A stretch of 64,000 nucleotides of DNA from Plotosus lineatus. Its lineage: Eukaryota; Chordata; Actinopteri; Siluriformes; Plotosidae. The notes below the pieces were generated by a model, which was given only the letters and a program-made list of their open reading frames with translations, was not told the DNA's origin and made no database searches. The translations under genes were made by a program, and so were the position numbers. Of the stretch, positions 47,001 through 59,100 are shown one piece after another (positions within the stretch are counted from its first letter, which is position 1; every line of letters starts with the position of its first letter). The stretch is taken from positions 8,899,466-8,963,465 of the forward strand of contig CM045746.1 in NCBI GenBank assembly GCA_024760905.1. The letters are read 5' to 3'.

Positions 47001-50000
47001 CATACTTACATTCACACCTATGGGTAATTTGCAAGAGCCAATTAACTTACTGTGCATGTTTTTGGACTGTAGGGAGGAAACCCATGCAAGCACGGGGAGA
47101 ATATGCAAACTCCACAAAGACACGCCCAAGCTGGGAACCGAACCCAGAACCTTCTTACTGTGCGACAGACGTATTAAACACTTCGCCACCGTGACACCTT
47201 ATATACGGATTTCATCATAAAGAAGGGAGGAGTAAACTTGACAGGGTCAGCGGTGCCGAGGAGACAGAGGAATGATCTGAGTTATTGTGTATCATCCCTC
47301 TCGTTACAGGCTACTTACTACCACCACCGACTTACTAAGCGGAATTCATCCATCAAAACAATTTTATTGATTTAAGAATCATTTTATTGATTAAATATAA
47401 CTGAAATTTGTTTAAAATTAATTTTATTGTTTCAAAATTTTTTATTAACAAAAATGTTTTTAATTAAAAAAACTTTTGCTCTTAAAACAAACTTTTATTA
47501 CTTTATTGCTTTTAAATGATTTTATTGCTTGAATGTATTTAATTTAGAACTTTTATTAAATTTTATTGATGTAAGTACTGATTACTAAAATATAGTTTTC
47601 ATTAAAGTAGCATTTTTTTTTTTTCCCTTTTAAAGGGCGGGGAAAAAAATTCTACATAAAAGACAGCACAGCTGCCTCACAACAAGAAGACCTGTGTTCT
47701 GTGTGGACTTTGTATGTTCTCCCCGTTTCTCTCTGCTTGCGTGGGTTTCCTTCAGGTACTCCGGTTTCCTCTAAGAGTCCAAAAACTTGCACCGTAGGCT
47801 AACTGATGGTTTGAAATCAGCCCGAGGTGTGACTGTGAATGGTTGTATGTATAGGACCTGCGGTGGCCTGGTGAACTGTTCAGGATGTACCCTGCCCTCA
47901 CCCAGTGTTGGCTGAGATAGGAGCCAGCCTTCCTGTGACTCTAATTACGATTAAGCAACTGTCTGTCTTCCTTTCGGCATTTTCCCTTTTTTACTCGGGA
48001 GTCGCCACAGCGAATCATCTGATTCGCACGTTTTGATTTGGCAGAGGTTTTTACGTCGGATGCCCTTCCTGTCACAACCCTTTTTAGCAAGGGACAGAAA
48101 CACGCTGACGACTTTGCAGCTCCTCTTTACCAAAGTCAGCAACGGTTCTTTTACATGCCTCTCACCATAGACAGTGACAGACATGGCCCGCCTTTGATAA
48201 CCCAGTTAGCTGCACTGTGAGGACAGTGGCAACCTTGTGGAGAGTGGGACTCGAACCCCCAACCTTTGGATCAGTGATCCAGTGCCCTATACCACTAGAC
48301 CACCACTGCCCAATTAAGATTAAGCAACTAGCAGCTTATAAAATGAATGAATAAATTTTTATATTAAAAAAATATATGTTTTTCAAATACACCTCCGAAG
48401 AGCTGGAGGAAGAGGCTAAGGAGGAACGCCTGGACCTCACTGCTTAAGTTGCTGCCCCGGTGACTCGACCCGGATTCCGCGGAAGATGAGATGAGATAAA
48501 ATTATGTAATATTTCGCACCACAGCTCCAAGACTAATACAGCTGACAAACTCGTCTAGAGGTTAAATCCACCAGTTTAAGGCGGAACTTAATACTGGAAC
48601 AAACGTACACTCGTAACAGGTTTCACTCGTCTGACTGATTACACAGTAAATATTGTATTGTAGTAAATTGCGTTTGTTTAACTCACTCCTCATAAATGGC
48701 TTGAAGCTTCTGAGAGACGGAGGTGTTTTTGGAGGACAGGAAGGAGATCATCTCTCCGGCAATGGCCGCAGCACTCACTCCATCCTTATCCAACACTGCT
48801 GTGCTGCACATGTAGCCTGAAAATAAAATACTATAAATTAAAATGTGAAAAACTTGCTATGCTAACTCAGTTGTTTATTACGAGTTGCTAAGCTAACAGA
48901 ATGCAATCAGTTTCTCGCTTGTTTCGAGAGAATTGTTATTCTTAATCAGTTGTTAGGGTGATATTGGTTGTTATGTGGTGGTCAGTGGTGGTCTCGTGGT
49001 ATAGGGCGCAAGATTGCTGATCCTAAGGTTGGGGGTTCGAGTCCCATTCTCCACAAGGTTGTCACTGTCCCCACAGTGCAGCTAACTGGGTTATCAAAGG
49101 CCGGCCATGTCTGTCACTGTCTATGGTGAGAGGCATGTAAAAGAACCATTGCTGACTTTCGTCAAGAGTAGCTGCAAAGTCGACAGCGTGTTTCTAATTG
49201 GGAGTCGGAGTCCCCTGAGGCAGTTCATTCACAGTGATGTTCTGGTAACTCCTGCAGCGGCACTGGAACCCAGACGTATCGGTACTTGCCCTTCCATTGG
49301 ATCCTTCCGGTGGCGCCGGGGGGGGGTTTGAGACTTGCTGCTTGGGTAACAGCCTGTCCTGCATTACTGCCTAGCCCGGCTCTGCGCACTGGACAGTATA
49401 ACCAGCCGGGATACCAGCCAGAGCGCAGCTCCATAGTCCTACGGGACTGACGGAGGCCTACTACTATTGGTTGTTATGCTAACTTAATATGATCATTTGT
49501 GAAGGTGTTTTAGGTGGTGGCCATGCCAAAGCAACTGGTCGCTCGAGCATTTTTAAGCATGTTTAAAGATTCAACTGTGAGAAAACAGGACTAATGAAAT
49601 GGAGGACAAGCATTTGCTACGCAACAACCACAAATCTGCGGAGTTAGTGTCTTGCTCAGGATGTCGTACCGATGGCCTCCTCAAATGCAAACAGGACAAG
49701 CTTCCCCTGATCCAGCAGCTGCTTCGCTCTGTTCCCCATCCACTTAAAACCAGTCAGAGTCTCCTACAGAGAGAGGGGAAGGGGGTGAGAGCATGAAGCA
49801 GAGAAAGTTATTTGACGATGATGAATCATTTGGTTATGGAGGGAATCTCAGGCACCTCGAAGTGAAAGCCCTCTTTAAGAGCGATGGCACGGAGGATTTT
49901 GGAGGAGACAGTGCTGGCCAGCATGTACACATCCTTCACCGAGGAGCTGACCTTCTCCCCCCGATTCTCCTTCCAGCACCGAAACATCCACCATCCCAGC

Positions 50001-50065
50001 AGCGCACCCAACTCGTTCCCTGAAAACACCTTCCACTCACCACTGCACACACGCACACACACACA

Positions 50066-50113
<48 letters not shown>

Positions 50114-50306
50114 AGTCATAAGAAGCATCAGAAGTATGCTGTCCCACCATACTGTTAATGTCTCGCTCACGTTACTCACACACACACACACACACACAGA
50201 CACACACCTGGGTTGCTTCTCAGCCATGGCCAGTCGGTCTGCATCAGGGTCATTAGCCAGAACCACTGTTGCACCTTCACGGTCTGCTAATGCAAAAGAC
50301 AGGTTC

Positions 50307-50357
<51 letters not shown>

Positions 50358-53300
50358 GCACATGCGGGTGACTATCTGTATCGATCTAGAATCTAATGTA
50401 GAGACAGCACATTATATTATCTGTAATCTACACATGAATTAAAAACATTTTTTTTAAGTGTGTGTGTGTGTATCTACCAACACTCCCGCTCCTTCCTCAG
50501 GGTTAGGGTACTCCACCGTAGGGAACTCTGGATCAGGAATCTTTTGCTCATCAACAGCATAAGGAGGTCGAAGGTCAAATGCTTGAAAAGCGGCCTGGAC
50601 GAAAATATGACCCACGCCGTGTACAGAAGTGTGAACGATCTTCACCTCGGAACTCTTATTCAGCTCTCTGTGTGTAAAACCATCACACACAGCTGAAGTG
50701 ATGATCTCCACATGCTCTGTGTATGTATGTGTGTGTGTGTGTATACCTGTGGAAGCAGTGTCGTTGTATGGACTGCAGGTATTCTCGGTGAATGTCCTCA
50801 TATGGATCTTGCAGCAGTGTGCTCTTGGAGGCGGAGTCGACATCCCATGATTCTGCCCATGGCTCCAGATTCTTCTCAATAGCTGATGCAATTCCAGTGT
50901 CATGTGGGGAGATGATCTGAGAACCATTCTCCCAGTACACCTAGCGTATACACACACACACACACACATACACATTCCTGAAAAATATATCCATCAGTAG
51001 AACTGATATAATCTTAAGTTATTACTGGATGACTTGGCGGACCTTGTATCCGTTGTCCTGTTTGGGATTGTGGGAAGCTGTCACCATGATGCCAGCACAG
51101 AGACCCAGATGAGATACAGTGAACGGCTGAAAGGAGTAAAAAAGAAATAATAAATATATAAATAAAACACAAATGAGACTGTACAGAGTCATGTGACACT
51201 CCAATGTCATTAATCACTGAGTCAGAGGGCAGTGGTGGTCTAGTGGATAGGATCGCTGATCCTAAGGTTGGGGGTTCGAGTCTCCACAGGGCTGTCACTG
51301 TTCCCCCAGTGCAGCTAACTGGGTTATCAATGGTGGGCCATATCTCTCACTGTCTATGGTGAGAGGCATGTAAAAGAACCATTGCTGACTTTCGTAAAAA
51401 GAGTAGCTGCAAAGCCGTCAGCGTGTTTCTGGGGACAAGTAGCAAGCGTTCCTGCGTCCCGGTTAATCTTCTCCGGAAGAGACCACCTGCTACACTACCC
51501 TACGGGGATAAGATATGATGATGATGAATCACACAGTCACAAAGTAACGTGCTAGAAACAGGTTTATTTCAGCTAGGTGCGGCTGATGGCTGTGTTTTTG
51601 CCGAGTTCCCACTCTGGCATCAATAATGTTACTGAAAAATACTAGAGCTGCGCGATAAAAGCGGTTTATCGGTTTAAACCGGTTCTATCTTGCAAACAAT
51701 ACGTATTGAGATACTCTGAAGCATAGCCGTTTTTTTGACATGCATTCGGAAAACTTCGGAACAGTAAAAAGAAAAACTTCGGCTATTCCCACTAATGGAA
51801 CCAGAAGTAATGCTTTCGTTGAAAGAAAAACAGAGGTGACCACAGAGGTTCCGGCATGTAATCCTGACACAATCGTTTTTCTGTCCTCTTATTTACACTT
51901 TCAGTTCTTGTAAAACCTGATTAGAAAAGTTTTAAAAGAAATGGGTTCTCACATTCTAACGCTTGGCAGCTTCTTAATGTGATTCAGTATTAAAACTGTA
52001 TAGCATTTTGTGCAGCTAAACCCTTCGAGAGAGCAGAATTTGAATATTTGTTCGAGGATCTTCAGAAGTTCAGTTTTGGGCCTGAATTTATTGGGTGGGT
52101 GAAGTTGTTCCTTGTCCCCTCTACTATTTGTTTTGGCTGCTGGGCCACTGGCTGAGGCACTAAGGTGCACGGATAATTATTTACCGGGTTGGTCTGTATG
52201 GAATATCACTCTGCACAGATGGTATTTTGTTTGTCTCAACCCGAAACTTCTGCCTTTGTCGCTATTATAGATCTAGATGGGAATTTCTCAGGGTATAAAC
52301 TTAATTTTGATAAATCTGAAGCAATACCTCTCGGTGACTTTAGGGATAACAGTGCCATATCTATCTTTCCTTTGAAATGGTCTATCTTTGGTCCTCAACA
52401 CCATCAGAAACAGACATACATTTACAACTTAAATTCTAGTATTTACAGGGATCTCTCACTACATAGCACTTCAATTTATTCATCAAATAAAAAAAAATTA
52501 TAAGGAAATTAAGGAAGAATAGGGGGAAAAAGCCATAAAACAAGGCCAATTATGCAAAAAAAAAACCCAAACAAACAAACAAAAAAAAAAATACGCAAAA
52601 CCTCTCAACAAAACTACTTACATTTTTCTGTGAGGTGTGCATCTGAGTGTGTCTGTATGTGTGTGTATTTATATTTTACTTACATCTTATACATTATTTT
52701 TGAATGTTTACTTGTTATTACAGTGGTACCTCACCTTACGGCAAATGAAAAATCCAGGTTACGAAAACATTTTCCTAAAATTTTTGTCTCTGGATACGAA
52801 ACAAGTTCACATTACGAAAACACCATCTCAAAAATTCAAACAATTCACGAGTTGCTCTCCCATTGACTATCCCCCAACATCCCGCCCCGTTAGCCTCTCA
52901 TTGGCTATCTCCGAACATCCCGCCCCACTGGCATCCCATTGGGTAGGAGGGATGATGCAGCTCCCTCCCATTAGCTATTGTGGAGCGGTGTCTCCATAAT
53001 ACTCAAGATGCCTTTTGTGTAGACAGAGTTACTGTTGTTTCATGAGTTTTTCGAGTGTGCTCATTGCAACTTTATTTTTTGGCTCAGTCTTTTAACCTTG
53101 CATAAAAATTTGTAAGATTATAACTCTGCTAAGAAGACATGGTCAACACAAAGTAAGTGCCTTAAAAGGTATGCTTTTATAATTTTAAAAGGGTTTAGGG
53201 GTAGTATTGGGGGCCTTGGAACGAATTACATGTTTTACATGTAAAATGTGGTTCTCTGGAACGGATTAATTTCGTAAGGTGACATACCACTGTATAAGCA

Positions 53301-56084
53301 TTCATATAATTGAATATGTATTTATTGATATTATACACACATATACATGTACGTGTACGTCAGTCAGGGGGTTGATCCTATTTCACGGAATTTGGCGGTC
53401 ACAGGGGGCTCTCGGTCCCAATTAACCGTGTAAAGTGAGGGATCCTTGTATTCAATTAAATTGTATTAATTTATTTCCAGCAGTCTTTTCTCCTCATTCT
53501 GTAGCATTTCTTGGCTGCACTGCTTCCAGTACATGTGTGTGGATGTTAAATATTTCTTTGTTCACTAAGATTTCAGCTTCTATGGCCTGCCATGTAGTGC
53601 TGTAACAACAAATCGATAAAAGTTGATAAAAATCGATTATTAAAAGTGTCGGCAACAAATCTTGTTATCGAACAGTCTCGTGATTATTGCGCAAGTCAGC
53701 CACTACAGACGAGTGTCACTCAATATGGAGTTGAACGGACGTCTTAAACGTGCGCCTCGCATTTTTCCATCTTTATAAACATTACAAAACTGGGTCAGTC
53801 GACTGACAGTGGCACTGGGATGGAAAAAAAGTGTACCGACTGAAATCTTCAAAAGTTTAGGAGAATTTTAATCTCCATAGTCCCCGAAAATGTGTTGAAT
53901 GCAGGCTTTGTAAAAGTGAGATGGCTTGGCACAGGAGCCCTACAGTGATGGGGGAGCATCTTAAAGAAAACATGTAGGAATTATTATTGATGAAGAAGCT
54001 GGCCCATCAGCAGGGTAAGTGACTACAGATGAATGAGCTAAGAATAGTAATACACAAGCGTGTTTGCTTGTCACATGGTCTAATATAGGTCCGGCAAGTC
54101 AAGATAGCAGCTGTCATGTTCCTAGGCGAGGTTGTTTAACCTTTACTGGAATGCGCGGCTGAAATGTTGTACGATTGTAAAAGTTGATTGAACTATTTGA
54201 AATGTTAAGGTTGTTTGTCATGCTTTATTCATTAGCATTTAATAACTGTTTACGTTAGCATTAGAAACTCACGCTGACTGCTGAGAAATTGCTGAATTAT
54301 TTATAGAAGCAATAGACCTCCTTCATGATTTTCAATGTGGCGATGCTAATAGAGCTTAGATCAAACCATCTCTATTGATTGTCTAGAAGACACAATTTTC
54401 ATAAAAACTGAAATATATGAATTTTAATTTATAAAATTAAATTTACGCTTCATAAAAAATTTGCAAAAATTAAGTCAGCATTTGAGAATCAAATGGCATG
54501 TAATTATAAGCTATAGCATGTATAAATTTATTAATAAATAACTATAATTTGATTAATTAATAACTAACTATATATAGTACATACATACATATATTAGTAG
54601 ACTATTTATATGAATATGTTGAACTATGATTAACTACCTATCACAGAATTAACAAACGACTAGATATACACTCAGTTACTCACATATAGACTTGCAATTT
54701 AAAAACCAATGGTCTATTTTTGAATATAGAAATGGAAGTTAAAAAGTTTGAGCTCTTTATGATTAATTGGGGGGGTTGACCGATTCAACGTTTATTAAAA
54801 TAATCTTTAGTAGCAGCCCTACTCCCATGTCAATCATATTAGATTGCATATTAGCTAAGGGCCTTCAGAATCAGCAGTGCTGGCCGATGTCACTCACACT
54901 ATATTTGCGATGGGGCTGTGTCCTTCACCAATCAGATTTCAGATTCAACTCACAGGGCCAGCTAGCAGTTTTGCAATAATGTCCGCATTTTCCCGTTCTC
55001 TGATTGGCTGGTTCGAGCAAAACTAGCTGAATAGTTTTTAGTGATCTCACACGATACATTCAAGTTAGAATTTTTAAGCCCACAATGGCTGACAGAGGAG
55101 AAACTGACTTGGTGTTGGATTTAATTCTTTAAATTCCATTTTCAAGGCGGACTTTTCCAGAGAAGTGAGATATTGTAAGGGTAAGTTAAGGAAGTGAAGG
55201 TAAGGTTTACACTTATTATATTTAGTTGAGCACCACTTTTTCCCAGGAAGTTCCACCGGTAAAAGTGATGGAACGTTTAGAGTTACTCACAGAAACGCGT
55301 GAAAGCCCCCCACACACCTCTCTGCAGTGATACACCTTGTTTTATTGTGTTTTTGTGTTTGATGGTTTCTATAATTGCGACATCATTGTGCTGATATTAT
55401 TAGGAGGATAAAGTCCGTTCAGTCCCACCGAAGGCCCAGGTACCAAATGCATGGCTAGCCACTGCTCCAACTTATCTTCAATTAAAACTGATTTGATCAA
55501 GTAATTTGATCTCATCTCCTGGATAGGTAGAATGAGTTTAATTAAAATTAAGGTTCTTCAAAGAATTTTGTACCCAATGCAGATGCTTCATTTGAGGATA
55601 AATAACTTTTTCTGATAAAGTCATTTCTAAATTCATTTGGCATAGGAGAAAACCATGTCCCCATCACACAGAACCGAGCCTTCCCCCAGGACAAAGTAGT
55701 AATATATTCCAGCACTGCTATGATCATGGTGTCAGATTTGTGGGTGAGCTGTTTGAGGATAATAAACTGTTGTCTTCTGCAAAAATAAGAGCGGTCACAT
55801 TTTTAGGTATACCTTCAGGTTGGATATTTTATTAACGGCCTGGTTCTTCCCACATCCCAGTCACTAGTCTCAGTTGTCGACTCGTTCTTGTTACAGTGTC
55901 ACCAGAACAAAAAAAAAAATCGTTCCTATTTTATTTATTTATTTTTTTAAAAAGACTACACTCTTTCAATCCATATAACACTGACAAAAATCAAAGGACC
56001 AATCAATCAAAGGAAGATCAAGAAGTAGACAACTGACGTTTGCACAGGACGTCTGGTCCAAGATAGCATCGTCAGTAAATTACA

Positions 56085-56137
<53 letters not shown>

Positions 56138-59100
56138 CTGACTAACAAAGTCAGTACAAAACTTTCTATAAATTACAATGTATGTCTCAATTCCTGAGTA
56201 CTTTCTATCCTGACATCTCATCCCTCAGTATTAAGTGCAGGGAGGAGGCTGGGTCTTGCATACAGTAGGCCTTCATTATTCGCGGGGGTTCGGTTCCGGC
56301 CTCTCCCGCGAATCAAGATAATCCACGAGTTTTGTACCTGGATGTAAAACCCCATGTATCATATTGCATGCGCAAATGATCAACCGGAAGTAAAATACTA
56401 CGTATGTATTACATGCACTAAAATATGGTTCTTAAACACATGCTATAGACAGTCTTACTACTTAATGTAGTAATGATTAAGAAAAACTTTAATTTTGTAC
56501 TGTGATATTTATTATTTATTAATTCAGGTGTGAACTGCATTCAGTCTGAGCAGTTCAGCCACGCCCCTCAGCCGGAGTGGGGAGAAAACAGACACAGACA
56601 AACATTAACTTAGGTACTGTACTGAAATACTAATTGAAAAAGACTTGAAAACTACAGCTTTACAACAGTTCAGATGATTATTCCTCTTGAGGTAACCTTC
56701 AGAGGAAACTGTCATTTCTTCAGGAGAAATTCTTATTCCTTCAGAAGCGATATCCAACGTCATTACCTTTTTTGGCGCTTAGCCGGTGTTTGAGTGGCAT
56801 CATAGAGCTTAACTGGTAATTAAAACACACTAAAAAATTGCTCATTGATAACTTGTGCGCAAATGAGGAAAAAGGGGCATATAGATCATCTCAACCAATC
56901 AGCAGGAAGGAGGACAGCCATCGGCTGAATTTGAATCACGTGACAGTTGCTTGGCAATCTGCGACTAGTCAAGGGCGCGAGTGCAAAATCGTGAATAGTC
57001 AAGGGCCTACTGTACTCTGCATTTGGCGCCACCATACGGTAATTTAAATTTTGGGGGAAAACTCTCACAGGAAATTAATCCTGGTTTATTTGTCCTAATC
57101 CTTTCAGGAAAAGGTTGTTCTCTTTCATGTCCTCAACAAAAACTCATGGATGAGTTACTTTTGTGAGGAAGGAGATGCATTTTATTTCAGTGGATGAAGT
57201 CCAGACCCCCAACTGTTAACCAATGGTATGGAAATCTAGTTCTACCAAGTTTTACCAGTGGAGTTACTGTGATGCGCGGTGGTTGCCCTTCCTGAATCGT
57301 CTGCCAAGTGGTATATCAAGACTTGGTGTATAGAGGTCGCTACAGTGTTGACTGGCACCCCTCTGTATCTCCATAATGCTCTTCATTGTGTGCTGAATTT
57401 GTTTCAGTGATTTAGTTGTATAACCCCTGTTCCGTGTGCGAATTTTATACTGTGAACTTTTAACATTTATGCACATAAAGCTCATGATAATAATAATAAT
57501 AAAGCGAGTGTTACAATACAATTATTATGAAACTTTTATGTGAATTGAATATTTATTTGATATGTCTGTCATTTGTCTCCTGTTCTATATGTAGTTTAAA
57601 ACTTAAAATATTCATGAAAAATGATAAAAAGGTTTATTTAATGTACATACAGTGCTGTGCCAAAGTTTTTGCCCCATGACCAATTTCTGACATTTTTTGC
57701 ACGTTTGTCAATGTCATCCATTTCAGATCAAGCAAACCTAAACATTATACAAAGATAAAACACAAGTAAACACAAAATGCAGTTTTCAGTGCCAGTTGCA
57801 TTTATTAAGGGGGGAAAAAAACATCTGAACCTACAAGGGCCTGTGTGAATAGGTAATTTCCCCCTAAACCTAATAGCTGGTTGAACCACCTTTTGCAGCA
57901 ATAACTGCAGTCAAGCGTTTGGAATAAGAGGCGATGAGTCTTTCATATCGCGGTGATGGGATCGTGGCCCACTCTTCTCTGCAGAATTGTTTAAGAGCAA
58001 CCAGATTGGATGGTTTTCTGGCATGAACAGCCTTTTTAAGATCATGCCACAGCATCTCAATAGGGTTCAGGTCGGGACTTTGACTAGGCCACTCCAAAAC
58101 CCTCATTTTATTCTTTTATAGCCATTCAGAAGTGGACTTACCGGTGTGCTTCGGATCATTGTCTTGCTGCAGAACCCAGGTGAGCTTTAGCTTGAGGTCT
58201 CGAACTGATGGATGAGCATTCTTCGCCAGGATTTCTTGGTGGTGAGCAGAATTCATGGTTCCATCAATTATGACAAGTCGCCCAGGTAAATGAAGCAGCA
58301 AAGCAGGTCCAGCTCATCACACCTCCACCACCATGTTTCACTGTGCGCAATGTTCTTTTTATCAAATGCAGTGTTCCTTTCGCGCCAGATGTAACGGGAT
58401 GCATTTCTCCCCAAAAGTTCAACTTTAGTTTCATTGGTCCAAAGGACATTTTCCTAAAATCTTTGGGGATGATCAAGATGATTCTTGGTAAAGTGAACCA
58501 TGCCTTGATGTTCTTCTTTTTGTCAACAGTGTCTTTTACCTCGTAACTCTTCCATGGATGCCATTTTTGTCGAGCGTCTTTCTCATGGTGGAGTCATGAA
58601 CATTGACATTAACTGAGGAAAGCAAAGCTTGTAGTTGTTTTGAAGTGCTTTTTGGATTCTTTGTGACTGCTCTGGTTAGACTGCGCGTGCTATTGGAGTA
58701 ATTTTGGTAGGTCGGCCACTCATGTGAAGGGTCACCACTGTGCCCATGCCTTCTCCATTTATGGATAATGGCTCTGACAGTGGTTTGCTGGAGTCCCAAA
58801 GATTTACCAATGACTTTGTATCCTTTCCCAGACTGAGACATCTCTATAATCTTTCTTGTTTTCTCTTGAAGCTCATTGGATCGCGGAATGATGATGCGTG
58901 TTCAGTATGGTCTACCTCACCTTGTCAAACAGGTTTTATTTAAGGAATCTCCTGATCGGAAATGTCTGGCAGCAATCAGGCCTGGGTGTGGCCATGAAAT
59001 TGAACTCAGTTTTCCCCAATAATTGGATTAATTACAATTACTTTTTCACAGAGGTTCATGTAGGTTTGGATAGGATTTTTCTCTTAACAAATAAAATCAA

